Translations under genes and position numbers: made by a program | Shown: piece after piece, positions 54,573-63,135 of the stretch | Layout: each line of letters begins with the position of its first letter | How positions within the stretch are numbered: position 1 is the stretch's first letter | From: DATFKA01 sp042095835 | Lineage (GTDB): Bacteria; Bacteroidota; Bacteroidia; Chitinophagales; Saprospiraceae | DNA length: 64,000 bases | Assembly: GCA_042095835.1 (NCBI GenBank) | Contig: JBELML010000008.1 | Span: forward strand, 1-64,000 | Direction: 5' to 3' | Notes under the pieces: generated by a model | Databases searched by the model: none | The model's input: the letters and a program-made list of their open reading frames with translations, nothing else | What the model was told of the DNA's origin: nothing

Positions 54573-55832
54573 TCAATTAGTGACTGGCCACTCTAAGATA
54601 ATTGGCAAGACATATTGGTCCTGATCGCCAGGAAACTGCACCTGAGCTTGCACCTGATTTTGTTGATAGTTGATTTGTTCTGAGGGTATTAGAAAGCGCT
54701 CAAAAGCTCGGTATAATTTATCTGATGCGCTCGTTTTGCTTTGGTTAAACTCAAAGTAGTCGACATAGCGCCGCCATCTTGGAATAGGCCGGTTGGCTAC
54801 CAGCACAATAAAATAAGTTTTACCAGATTCCGGAAATTGATAGAAACCAGCAGGCGGTAAACACACAATAGTATCTTGCGGGTTATATTCTAACTCTAGT
54901 GCTGGTGTAGTTTGGCCGTTGGGTTCCACGGTAAAAAAGTAGGCACATCTGCCTTTTGGCAAATGCAGTTTTATTTGAAATTGCTCCTTTGTAGACACCC
55001 TTGCTTCATCGGCAAGTTGGTAAAGTTCTTTTCGATTATTCCAAGTGAAGTTTTGGCTTAGTAAGTTTAGCGTCCCATCTTCCGGAAGGTCAACTTGATA
55101 AGCCTTTATCCTGCTTTTTATTTGTAAAGGCAGAGCCGCTTCCTCCTTCTCTTGCTTGAGCGTAGGATTTTTCAAGGCCACAATTTCTTTAGCTTTCGCA
55201 AAAAGGTTGACATAGCTCATCCAGATTGTGCCTTGATCGCCCCACTGGATGCCCTGGGTATCCATGAGTTGAAAAGAGGAGGTTTTACTATCATAGGCTA
55301 CAATAAGCATAGTATGTGCCTGTGCTTCTCCTTCTCCATCCCAATAAGCGCTATAGCGCAGCGCCTCTATATCTGGTGATTCTTTAAAAGCTACCAAGAC
55401 TGGAATACCTTTCGTCAGGCTGTATTTTATTCGTTTGAGTTTATCTCCTCTTTTGACCTTAGTGGTAAAAAGTCGATAGCCTTTTTTGGGGATTTTCGCC
55501 TCGGAAAGTACAATCGGAGCAATACTATCGGAGATCATCGCTCGATCCATCAGTCCGAGTGTTGCCGCTTTTTGGATACTTTGTGCATAATAGCTTTTTA
55601 AAATATTTAGCCTTGCCGTTGAATCTTGCTCTACAATTGGAAAGGGAGCATACTGATCAACGCGGGCATACAAGGGCAGGTCTCGATTCTTGATCGGTTT
55701 AAAGCTGACTAAAGGATGGTCACCATATTTAGTAGCTGCAAAAAGTAAGCTCTTAGGCTCCGTATTCTGTCCAAGCAAGCTAGCAGAGCTCAGCAATGCT
55801 ATTGCCAATAAAAACCACGGTGGAAGGGTCAT
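54573..55832 (-). CDS. Secreted papain-like protein lacking the catalytic Cys, plus DUF4384-like tail
   Basis: A 419-residue exported protein. Residues about 30-225 resemble the C1 (papain) fold: the His block reads AHTMLIVAYDSKTSSFQL and is followed by MDTQGIQWGDQGTIWMSY, equivalent to the NSWG region. The cysteine block expected before residue 60 is not present and Asn of NSWG is Asp, so the protease is probably dead. Residues about 255-345 resemble a DUF4384-like domain (GRCAYFFTVEPNGQT ... CLPPAGFYQFP). No partner is evident; the next gene upstream is a beta-helix protein. Confidence 0.62.
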   Translation of the reverse strand: MTLPPWFLLAIALLSSASLLGQNTEPKSLLFAATKYGDHPLVSFKPIKNRDLPLYARVDQYAPFPIVEQDSTARLNILKSYYAQSIQKAATLGLMDRAMISDSIAPIVLSEAKIPKKGYRLFTTKVKRGDKLKRIKYSLTKGIPVLVAFKESPDIEALRYSAYWDGEGEAQAHTMLIVAYDSKTSSFQLMDTQGIQWGDQGTIWMSYVNLFAKAKEIVALKNPTLKQEKEEAALPLQIKSRIKAYQVDLPEDGTLNLLSQNFTWNNRKELYQLADEARVSTKEQFQIKLHLPKGRCAYFFTVEPNGQTTPALELEYNPQDTIVCLPPAGFYQFPESGKTYFIVLVANRPIPRWRRYVDYFEFNQSKTSASDKLYRAFERFLIPSEQINYQQNQVQAQVQFPGDQDQYVLPIILEWPVTN

Positions 55833-55890
55833 TTATTTTATCATTAGAAGGTAGATATCTCAAAGTATGTCAAGGACAAGATAAGGAATT

Positions 55891-57084
55891 TTAATGGCTA
55901 GCGTCCTGAAATGATGGAGCTGATGAGTTAATTGCAAATGGAATAGTCCCTTTGATAGGCAGACCATAGCGTTGAGCAGATTTTCCCAAATACTCAAATT
56001 CAAGGCTTTGACTTTGGCTAGTATCAGATCGGAAAGCGGTAATCGTCACTGGAAATGTCCCTGTTTTGGGTACAACTCGATCATAGCCCTCCCCTCCTAC
56101 CAGTCGCCAATTACCTTGGGGAGCGGTAAGTAAAAAAATATCTTTTTCCTCGTCTTGCTCCCGAAGCCAAGCCTTGGGGTAGCTGTGGTCATATTGCCCA
56201 TATTCGTCTTGTAGAAGAAGCGAAGGAATGGCAATCCCTTTTTGGAGGAGAAAGGAGTCTACTTTTTCAGAGCTAGAACTCACCAGAGGAATATAAGGAT
56301 CGTAAGCTAGCCAATTGTTGGTAGACAAAGATTGAACTTGGGTTTTTGATCCCGATTTGCAATGCGCTATAACAGATTGACTGATTTGCATGGCAGGGTC
56401 CCATCCATTTTCAAATAAAAACCCATAAGTATCGTCCAAGCGTGGTTTTGCTGGATTGCCAACGAAATATAAAGCACAATGATCTATAAGCGCAGAACAT
56501 CCTTCAGGAAGTACAATTCCTGAACCAGATATAAAAGACAGTTCACTCTTAGACAACTTGAAATGCGCTCCATTGACTATTCCAATTCCAGATTCCCAAT
56601 GGCTCACTTTAGAGTCTATAACCACTAGCTGCTTATTTTTCTTAACCAGGACTGCATGCCCAAAATTGATCGGATCCGCTGGATTTGGTCGAAAACCATA
56701 ATCAAAAACACAATTTTCAATCAATAGAGTATCTACCTCATCTGCTAAAATTCCATCTTTAAAGCCTAAAAAAGTAGCATTCTTAATCGTTACATGCTTC
56801 GCCTTTTTGATATGTATTGCCGTGCCAGTCTGTTGACTAGGAGCTTCTCCAAAGTTATGACCATAAACAATTGCCCCATTAAAGTCTAGTACTAGCTCAT
56901 CGCCTTCAACTACAATCCCTACCTCCTTGTCTTCAAGTGCCCACCTCAGGCTATCTGCGGTAAGTACAAAAGAGGATTGAATGATTTGGCCTTTAGGAGC
57001 AACTAGAAAGCGATCTTCTTGTTTACACTGCAATAGCGGGAGAGCCATAAGAAGGATGCCGATTAGGGATTTGCTTTTTATCAT
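55891..57084 (-). CDS. Right-handed beta-helix protein
   Basis: A 397-residue exported protein, possibly a lipoprotein (Cys20). The middle (about residues 90-220) shows pectate-lyase-like coils: GTAIHIKKAKHVTIKNATFLGFKDGI, DTLLIENCVFDYG, GHAVLVKKNKQLVVIDSKV and the recurring GIGIVNGAHFKLSKS. These form a parallel beta-helix. Catalytic residues for lyase or pectinesterase activity are not apparent. The tail (about residue 280 onward) contains a small beta-sandwich. Confidence 0.8.
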   Translation of the reverse strand: MIKSKSLIGILLMALPLLQCKQEDRFLVAPKGQIIQSSFVLTADSLRWALEDKEVGIVVEGDELVLDFNGAIVYGHNFGEAPSQQTGTAIHIKKAKHVTIKNATFLGFKDGILADEVDTLLIENCVFDYGFRPNPADPINFGHAVLVKKNKQLVVIDSKVSHWESGIGIVNGAHFKLSKSELSFISGSGIVLPEGCSALIDHCALYFVGNPAKPRLDDTYGFLFENGWDPAMQISQSVIAHCKSGSKTQVQSLSTNNWLAYDPYIPLVSSSSEKVDSFLLQKGIAIPSLLLQDEYGQYDHSYPKAWLREQDEEKDIFLLTAPQGNWRLVGGEGYDRVVPKTGTFPVTITAFRSDTSQSQSLEFEYLGKSAQRYGLPIKGTIPFAINSSAPSFQDASH

Positions 57085-57185
57085 AAAAATCTTTCTCTTT
57101 AGCGAAGAACACGGCTTGTCAATATTTTATATCCGATCTAGCCTTGGTTTTAGTCGGAACATTATAGCATATTAATTCGGTAATT

Positions 57186-57509
57186 TTGAATCTTGAAATA
57201 CAAATCAGTCTAGCAGATGTCCGTTTAATTTTAGGCAAACATTTTAATGCTGTCTTTAAAAGAGCGATAGCCAAAAATACTTGTTTAGGCTGCCAAAGAG
57301 AGCTGGAAGCTGAGCTGGTCATTAAGGAAATATGGCTCAATCATATCGGCGACATCATTGTAGAAGGCTGGTGCAAAGACTGCGGCTTCAAACTAAGTAG
57401 ATATATTGAAGCCAATAACTATCCTGGTGCTTATGACCAAGCCATTGCGATACGCGAGCTCAAGATGGACGTTTTAAAGGACTATAATGTAAGGCCTCCG
57501 GGATATTAG
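57186..57509 (+). CDS. Small protein with two CxxC motifs (putative zinc ribbon)
   Basis: A 107-residue soluble protein. CLGC (33-36) and CKDC (63-66), separated by 26 residues, suggest a structural zinc site. The rest is helical at both ends. There is no ATG before the motifs, only TTG at 57186 or rare ATT codons, and TAATTTTG (57181-57188) fits the -7 consensus, so the start is unsure. The stop TAG is at the edge of the MITE-like element and the last codons are part of its target duplication, but an uninterrupted site would give the same stop. Confidence 0.55.
   Translation: MNLEIQISLADVRLILGKHFNAVFKRAIAKNTCLGCQRELEAELVIKEIWLNHIGDIIVEGWCKDCGFKLSRYIEANNYPGAYDQAIAIRELKMDVLKDYNVRPPGY
57498..57506 (+). 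repeat. Left target-site duplication of the MITE-like element
   Basis: CCGGGATAT here matches CCTGGATAT at 57771-57779 in 8 of 9 positions and directly abuts the left TAGGGCA terminus. Confidence 0.7.
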
Positions 57510-57770
57510 GGCAAACGCACCAAAAAATTACCCTGCATTTTTTTATCATTCCTACTAAAACTCCAATTCAAAACCGCTCTAGCATCTTTCCCGAATTTAC
57601 TTCGGGATCATTCGATACAAAAACGAAGCAAAAAAATCTTGCCTAGCCAAACTCGCTCCGCTCAGACAATGCCTAGGCGGCATCCCGCACTTCACTTATG
57701 ACCTTTTTTGCACTTAATTTCGAGTAATAAGCATTTCATTTTCAGTTTTTAGTTTAATGCGGTTGCCCTA
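57507..57770. mobile_element. MITE-like element, 264 bp, TAGGGCA terminal repeats
   Basis: The ends are TAGGGCAAACGCAC (57507-57520) and its imperfect inverse ATGCGGTTGCCCTA (57757-57770). It carries an internal hairpin, CCCGAA/TTCGGG at 57590-57606, and no ORF of note. A 9-bp duplication with one mismatch flanks it. Its right half recurs at 1-135. The transposase must act in trans; its family is not identified. Confidence 0.8.
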
Positions 57771-57779
57771 CCTGGATAT
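57771..57779 (+). repeat. Right target-site duplication of the MITE-like element
   Basis: CCTGGATAT, partner of 57498-57506. Its last base is part of the stop codon of the downstream DsbD-like gene (minus strand, 57779-57781). Confidence 0.7.
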
Positions 57780-60343
57780 TAGTCTCCCGTATTATTCAAG
57801 CCCAGATTCCCAAAAGTCATCTTTCCGCACTCCAAAAATTCAGCATAGGTTTGCTTGTCTGGCGTATAAGCTGCCGGGCTATTCAATAAGTCCAAATCTG
57901 GCGTGACCAATACATAGTAAGGTTGTGCCACTGCATTGAAATAGTTTTCTTGGAAGTAGGACCATTTATTTCCATAGGTTTTCAGGGTTTTAGTACCTTG
58001 AAAAGTCTCTACTCTCAATTGCTCTTCTGCTGGAAGCGCTTTCTTATCATCTACATACAGGGAGATCAATACATAATCATCTTTGAGATAGGGATAGATT
58101 TCGGGCTCTGGCCAAACGTGCTCCTCCATTCTACGGCAATTGACACAAGCATAACCCGTGAAATCAAGCAACACCGGTTTGTTGACTTCTTTGGCATAAG
58201 CGAGTCCTTCTTTCAAGTCTTTGAAGCAAGATAGCTGCTGCGGACAATCGCAGGGCTTAAAGTAGCTATAACAGACCGGAGGAGCCGTCCCACTTAACAA
58301 TTTCAAAGGGCGATAGCTATCCATCTTTGGATTAATCATAAACCCACTCGCCAGGTAGATCACAAAAGCTGCGGACAATCCACCAAGCGCTAATCGAGGT
58401 ATCGATAATTTCTTGAGGGGGGAATCATGCGGGAACTTAATCAGCCCAAATAGATATAAGGCCAGACCAGCAAAGATTAAAATCCATAGTCCTAAGAATA
58501 ATTCCACTTTAAGAATTCCCCAATGCTTGACCATATCGGCATTAGAAAGGAACTTTAGCGCCAAGGCTAATTCCAGAAAACCGAGGGTCACTTTCACTGT
58601 ATTTAACCAACCTCCAGATTTTGGCAAAGCATTCATAAACCCTGGGAAGGCTGCAAAAAATCCAAACGGCAAGGCTAAACCTAGACCAAAACCGCCCATT
58701 CCGGCAGTCAGCTGCCAAGCACCTCCATCTGAGGAAAGCGCTCCAACTAAAAGCGTACCAAGGATGGGACCTGTACAAGAAAAAGAAACCAGCGCCAAGG
58801 TCAAAGCCATAAAAAATATTCCTACGACACCTCCAATCCCTTCTGCTTGAGCCGTTTTATTGGTCCAGCTTGCAGGAAGTGTAAGTTCAAAATAGCCGAA
58901 GAAGGAAAAAGCAAAGACGAGGAAAATGACAAAGAATGCCAAGTTCAACCAAATATTCGTAGAAATTTGGTTGAGAATATCAGGACTAACCGAAGTCAGC
59001 AAATGAAATGGTATACTCAACAACAAATAGACAAATACGATAAAGCCCCCGTAGACTAATGCATTATTGATGCCTTTCGAACGCGTCTGACTCCGCTTGG
59101 TAAAGAAACTCACCGTCAATGGAATCATTGGAAAAATACACGGCGTCAGCAAAGCAATCAAACCACCCAAAAAGCCCAAGGAGAAAATCTTCCAAAGACT
59201 TGATTTTTGTACAGCAGGTGCCGCCGTTTGACAAGTAGCCAGAGGACTATCCATATCTGGTGGCGTCAAGGTACCATAGAGCGTTTGAATAGCCTGAGGT
59301 ACATCTACAATAGCTTCTTCTATCTCCTCAAAAGGTTCACTGCTGATCTTACCGCTCAATTGGTCTACATCGAATTGAAAGAACTGGTAGGCTGGTGGCA
59401 GGCACATCTCATCATCACAGGTCATGAAAACGAGATCACCAATAATAGCTTTAGACGGATCCGCAACCTTCACTTTTTGGGTAAATATTGCGGGGCCTTC
59501 TACAAATTTTTTAACATCAATCTCAAAGGTTTTATCAAACCCTTCTTTGATTTTTGTGGCTGTTTCAGTGGTAGGGCCGACGAGCTCATAATGCCCACCT
59601 TCTTCAAAGGTAAAGGTAGTCGGTATAGGTCCATCTCCTTCGATCACCTGAGAATAGAGGGTCCAGGGCTTATTGAAGTTGGCAATTAATTGAATTTGGT
59701 AGAAGCCATCTTCTAGCTTTTCGATAGCTGTTGTCCACTGGACTGGATTTCCATTGGTTTCCTCGGTTTCGCTTGATTCTATATCTACCAAAGCTGGTAT
59801 ACTCGCATCTGTAGAAGGGATGACTATCGTCTCTTCACTCCCTGTGGTCTCCTCTTCGGGCTGTGCTTCTGCTACTTCCGCTACCAGCCTATTCTCCAAT
59901 TGCACTTCGAACTCAAAATCGGTAGGTGGCAAGCACTGCTCTGCATCACAGATCATATAAGTGAGGTAGCCTTTGATAGCAGGCCCCACATCACTAACAT
60001 TAACGCGTTGGGTAAAAATCGCTTGGTCAAAGATCTTGGTGACATTCATCTCGAAAATCTTGTCATAACCTTTCTTGATGGTGCCATCTTCGCCTGTTTT
60101 ACCAACACTTGTAAAGTGGTCTCCAGCCTCTAGGGTCAATTGGGTAGCGATAGGGCCGTCGTCACTCTCCAGATACTGAGAGTAAATATTCCAACCTGGA
60201 TCAATTGTTCCCTTCACAATAACATCGTACTCTGTAGCAGAGACTTGTTTCCATTCTGATGTCCACTTCACAGGGTATTTAAACTGCCCGTGAAGGTTTA
60301 GAAACATTAAAGTGGCGAATAGACTTAATATTAGCTTTTGCAT
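57779..60343 (-). CDS. DsbD-family thiol-disulfide reductase with two N-terminal alpha domains
   Basis: An 854-residue inner-membrane protein. After a signal peptide, two DsbD-alpha-like domains carry C-x4-C pairs (CDAEQCLPP and CDDEMCLPP). The DsbD membrane domain has the two active Cys contexts LLTPCIFPMIPL and SFSCTGPILGTLL in about eight helices. A C-terminal thioredoxin domain has CVNC in FTGYACVNCRRMEEHVWP. It would pass electrons from cytoplasmic thioredoxin to periplasmic substrates. The second alpha domain is an addition compared with E. coli DsbD. It lies downstream of a single alpha-domain protein gene. Confidence 0.9.
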   Translation of the reverse strand: MQKLILSLFATLMFLNLHGQFKYPVKWTSEWKQVSATEYDVIVKGTIDPGWNIYSQYLESDDGPIATQLTLEAGDHFTSVGKTGEDGTIKKGYDKIFEMNVTKIFDQAIFTQRVNVSDVGPAIKGYLTYMICDAEQCLPPTDFEFEVQLENRLVAEVAEAQPEEETTGSEETIVIPSTDASIPALVDIESSETEETNGNPVQWTTAIEKLEDGFYQIQLIANFNKPWTLYSQVIEGDGPIPTTFTFEEGGHYELVGPTTETATKIKEGFDKTFEIDVKKFVEGPAIFTQKVKVADPSKAIIGDLVFMTCDDEMCLPPAYQFFQFDVDQLSGKISSEPFEEIEEAIVDVPQAIQTLYGTLTPPDMDSPLATCQTAAPAVQKSSLWKIFSLGFLGGLIALLTPCIFPMIPLTVSFFTKRSQTRSKGINNALVYGGFIVFVYLLLSIPFHLLTSVSPDILNQISTNIWLNLAFFVIFLVFAFSFFGYFELTLPASWTNKTAQAEGIGGVVGIFFMALTLALVSFSCTGPILGTLLVGALSSDGGAWQLTAGMGGFGLGLALPFGFFAAFPGFMNALPKSGGWLNTVKVTLGFLELALALKFLSNADMVKHWGILKVELFLGLWILIFAGLALYLFGLIKFPHDSPLKKLSIPRLALGGLSAAFVIYLASGFMINPKMDSYRPLKLLSGTAPPVCYSYFKPCDCPQQLSCFKDLKEGLAYAKEVNKPVLLDFTGYACVNCRRMEEHVWPEPEIYPYLKDDYVLISLYVDDKKALPAEEQLRVETFQGTKTLKTYGNKWSYFQENYFNAVAQPYYVLVTPDLDLLNSPAAYTPDKQTYAEFLECGKMTFGNLGLNNTGD

Positions 60344-60407
60344 GTTCTTTTTTTCTCAAATCAAAAAACGTTCGCTTTCAAATAATGGCGCAATAACCAA
60401 GCCAAGG

Positions 60408-60443
60408 TTGCTTCCAGGAGTAAATAATTACTCCTGGAAGCAA
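60408..60443. terminator. Perfect 16-bp hairpin between two DsbD-alpha genes
   Basis: TTGCTTCCAGGAGTAA and its exact inverse at 60428-60443, loop ATAA. It lies between the stop of the 148-residue gene and the start of the DsbD gene, both minus strand. There is no run of T on either side, so it may be an attenuator or RNA-stability element rather than a full terminator. Confidence 0.55.
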
Positions 60444-60467
60444 TCACTTCTTGGATTCATGTCCTTC

Positions 60468-60914
60468 TTATTCAAAGCTCACCGTAAATGCTACCTCCTT
60501 GGGCGGCAGGCACTGCTCCTTATCACAGGCCATATATTCTAGGTAACCCGATAGCTGGTCAATACCTTCTGTCAATTTCACTTTTTGAGTGATGATGAAT
60601 TCTTCTTTATATTTCGTGATGTCCATCATGAAAATATTATCGTAGCCCTCAATCTTGTGACCATCTTCTGAGGATTTTTCTACCAATTGGTAGCCTGCTT
60701 TTTCTTCAAAGTTGACACTTGTAGGAATAGGGCCTTCATCGTCATTGAGGTACTGAGAGTATACATACCAGCCTTTATCAATTTCTCCTTTGATAATGAT
60801 TTCATAGGATTGATCGTCGGTTTTGTCTACCTCAAAAGTCCAGTTAACTACATTGGGCTGTGCTAGCAGCATCATCGGCAAAAAGCACATCAAACTACTC
60901 CATAAATAGCGCAT
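60468..60914 (-). CDS. Stand-alone DsbD-alpha-like periplasmic protein
   Basis: A 148-residue exported protein with a signal peptide ending LLAQ and one DsbD-alpha-like immunoglobulin fold. It has the YMACDKEQCLPP pair of cysteines seen twice in the next gene. The ATG at 60914 is preferred over an in-frame start at 60995, which lies upstream of the likely -7 box (60984-60991 on the minus strand). It probably relays electrons to or from the adjacent DsbD. Confidence 0.82.
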   Translation of the reverse strand: MRYLWSSLMCFLPMMLLAQPNVVNWTFEVDKTDDQSYEIIIKGEIDKGWYVYSQYLNDDEGPIPTSVNFEEKAGYQLVEKSSEDGHKIEGYDNIFMMDITKYKEEFIITQKVKLTEGIDQLSGYLEYMACDKEQCLPPKEVAFTVSFE

Positions 60915-60983
60915 AATTAATTGTTTGCATTGATGATCTAAAACCAGGCTTAGCCCTGAAAAAGATCGGTTACAAAAAGCATA

Positions 60984-60991
60984 CAAAAGTA
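60984..60991 (-). promoter_or_regulatory. -7 box TACTTTTG for the DsbD-alpha gene
   Basis: Read on the minus strand, TACTTTTG fits TAnnTTTG. The nearest upstream TTTG is 14 bp away, short of the ideal 17-23. The start codon lies about 70 bases further on. Confidence 0.35.
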
Positions 60992-61046
60992 ACATACCCT
61001 GAGAGCAAAGGGATGTATTAGAAGCGACGATAATAAAAGATTAACA

Positions 61047-61595
61047 TTATGATCGCTTTCTTCTGATGGGCTTTAGGGCAAAAAAGATGACTACCGCCAC
61101 GATCACTAATAAAACGATCCAGGCATAGTCCTGATAAGCTTCGAGTTGCTGCATCGCTAGCTCTGCAAAAAAGTAGCCAATTGTACCATAGAGGCTTACC
61201 CAAATCAAGCAAGCTACACCACTGTATATGCCAAATCGCAAAGGAGGTATACCTCTGGTTCCAAACAATACGGGCAAGACCACACGAAAGCCGTACATAA
61301 AACGATAAACAAACAGCAACAGGCCGTCATATTTCTCTAGGCGTTGGTCCATTTCCTGAAATTTTCGCGCTAATCTCGGAAATCGCTGTATAAAGCGTTT
61401 CCCTTGAGAGCGCCCCGCCCAATAGAAAACCCAGTCTGCTGTCCAAGTCCCTAAAAACACAGCTAGCAATACGCCAGGAAAGTGCATATACCCTAATTGC
61501 GCCATCTGAATAGCGGTGAGAAAAAGAATTTCTCCTTCCATAAAACTGCCTAAAAAGGCACCCAGATAACCCAAAGATTCGATAAGTTCACTCAT
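61047..61595 (-). CDS. DedA family membrane protein
   Basis: A 182-residue membrane protein of the DedA/SNARE-associated family. Visible blocks are the N-terminal ESLGYLGAFLGSFMEGEILFL with its acidic residue, GTWTADWVFYWAGRSQGKRFI with conserved Gly/Asp/Arg, and FRVVLPVLFGTRG. Some DedA proteins are undecaprenyl-phosphate flippases; a similar task is inferred. It is monocistronic by spacing and divergent from the next + strand gene. Confidence 0.88.
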   Translation of the reverse strand: MSELIESLGYLGAFLGSFMEGEILFLTAIQMAQLGYMHFPGVLLAVFLGTWTADWVFYWAGRSQGKRFIQRFPRLARKFQEMDQRLEKYDGLLLFVYRFMYGFRVVLPVLFGTRGIPPLRFGIYSGVACLIWVSLYGTIGYFFAELAMQQLEAYQDYAWIVLLVIVAVVIFFALKPIRRKRS

Positions 61596-61689
61596 CGGGA
61601 ACTAATTATGTAGATGATGTTTATACTTTACAAAGGTAATTTTCGTAAGCTTGTACTGAAATAACTGCAGCATAAACTTTGTTAAGCCA

Positions 61690-62202
61690 ATGCAAATTAA
61701 CGTTCGTCATTATATACTAAAAGAGTGGGAAGAAGAAATATCCGGCGTGGTTTTAGCTGAAACCCAAGACTGGATTTTACTCCACGAGATTGTCTCAGAC
61801 TACGCATTGGATGGTTATGTACTAATCAACAAGCTGCAAATCGAGGACCATTACAAAAATGAGCAGTCTGATCTCCAAGAATTAGTCCTCAATTTGAGGG
61901 CCTATTCTCCTAAGATACCAGATGATTTTAAAATGGGTAGCGTAGAAGAAATGCTCAAGCTAATCAATGAGCAGCATATTCTTTTTGGCGTCCATGAGGA
62001 AGAAGAGGTGATCAACATCGGCACCATCCAATCCATTGTTGCCAATGAACTCCGATTGCATTATATCACACCAACAGGCTACGAAGACCCGAGTATTGTC
62101 AACCCTATTTTCTTGACAGGTATCCATACGATCACCTTCAACAATGACTATATTAATGCCGTTAAATCCCTAGCCAAATATCGGGCTGCAGAACAAAATT
62201 AA
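61690..62202 (+). CDS. Conserved-looking cytoplasmic protein of unknown function
   Basis: A 170-residue acidic soluble protein. It has alternating short strands (ISGVVLAETQDWILLHEIV, HEEEEVINIGTIQSIVANELRLHYITPTG) that suggest a small beta-barrel fold, but no motif I recognise. It lies 3 bp before the pseudouridine synthase gene on the same strand, so they are one operon. Confidence 0.68.
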   Translation: MQINVRHYILKEWEEEISGVVLAETQDWILLHEIVSDYALDGYVLINKLQIEDHYKNEQSDLQELVLNLRAYSPKIPDDFKMGSVEEMLKLINEQHILFGVHEEEEVINIGTIQSIVANELRLHYITPTGYEDPSIVNPIFLTGIHTITFNNDYINAVKSLAKYRAAEQN

Positions 62203-62205
62203 CGA

Positions 62206-63099
62206 TTGCATATCATTGCTCAACATATCGTCCCTGAGTTAGAGAATCCTCAGCGCCTTAGTGATTATGGGGTAGGCATCTTTGCATCACTACCTTCCAG
62301 AAAGCAGTGGAAAAAAGCCATTCGAGCCGATCGGATACTCCTCGATAGCCAAATTGGGCAAACGGGTTCTTGGGTACAAAGTGGTATGAAGATACAAGTG
62401 CTAGCGCCGCTCCAAGACAGCGGAAAAGTCTACGAAAAACAATTAAATATTCATTTTGAAGATGAGTATCTAGCAATTATTCAAAAGCCCGCCGGTGTTC
62501 CTGTCAGTGGAAACCAATTCCGTACGATTGCCAATATGCTAGCTTATAACTTAAAACCCTCTGAACAAATAGATGCTCTCCTGCGCCCTCAAGCTGTACA
62601 TCGGCTTGATGCGGCAACTTCTGGTCTTTTAATCGTCGCTAAGACCGCTACTGCGCAGTTGAAACTAGGACAGCTTTTCGCCGAAAGGCAAATCAAAAAA
62701 CAGTATCAAGCGCTCGTCTCTGGCGACACACCCGCTCGCGGAGAAATCAAGGACCCGATTGATCAAAAACCTGCTTTTACTAGCTACCAAAAAATCAGGA
62801 CTTCTCCTTCTATCAAGAATGGAATCATTTCTCACCTTCATCTTCAAATAAAAACCGGCAGGACCCACCAAATCAGAATCCATCTGTCTCACTTGGGCTT
62901 TCCTATCATTGGGGACGCACTTTATGGCAGGCCGGGGAAGGTATATAAAGGGAAAGGACTTTTTCTAGCAGCAACACATTTGTCGTTTGTACATCCTTTT
63001 AGCCAAGAAGTCCTTGCTCTTGACATACCGCCACCGAATAAGTTTGCGTTATTTGTAGACCGTGAGCGGCAGATGTGGGAGCGCTTTCAGGCGAATTAG
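62206..63099 (+). CDS. RluA-family pseudouridine synthase
   Basis: A 297-residue pseudouridine synthase. An S4-like N-terminal part leads into the catalytic domain with the Asp in HRLDAATSGLLIVAK, then RQIKKQYQALVSG and a late TGRTHQIRIHLSHLGFPIIGDALYG, all hallmarks of the RluA group. It isomerises uridines in rRNA or tRNA; the target is unknown. The start is TTG at 62206, 3 bp after the previous stop; no ATG is available before residue 60. Confidence 0.92.
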   Translation: MHIIAQHIVPELENPQRLSDYGVGIFASLPSRKQWKKAIRADRILLDSQIGQTGSWVQSGMKIQVLAPLQDSGKVYEKQLNIHFEDEYLAIIQKPAGVPVSGNQFRTIANMLAYNLKPSEQIDALLRPQAVHRLDAATSGLLIVAKTATAQLKLGQLFAERQIKKQYQALVSGDTPARGEIKDPIDQKPAFTSYQKIRTSPSIKNGIISHLHLQIKTGRTHQIRIHLSHLGFPIIGDALYGRPGKVYKGKGLFLAATHLSFVHPFSQEVLALDIPPPNKFALFVDRERQMWERFQAN

Positions 63100-63135
63100 A
63101 AAGCGTTTTAGCTAGGCTAATCTTGGCCAACAGCG

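Noticed and set aside
57636..57770. A conserved small RNA at both copies
   Set aside because: The match stops at inverted termini with a target duplication, which fits mobile DNA better.
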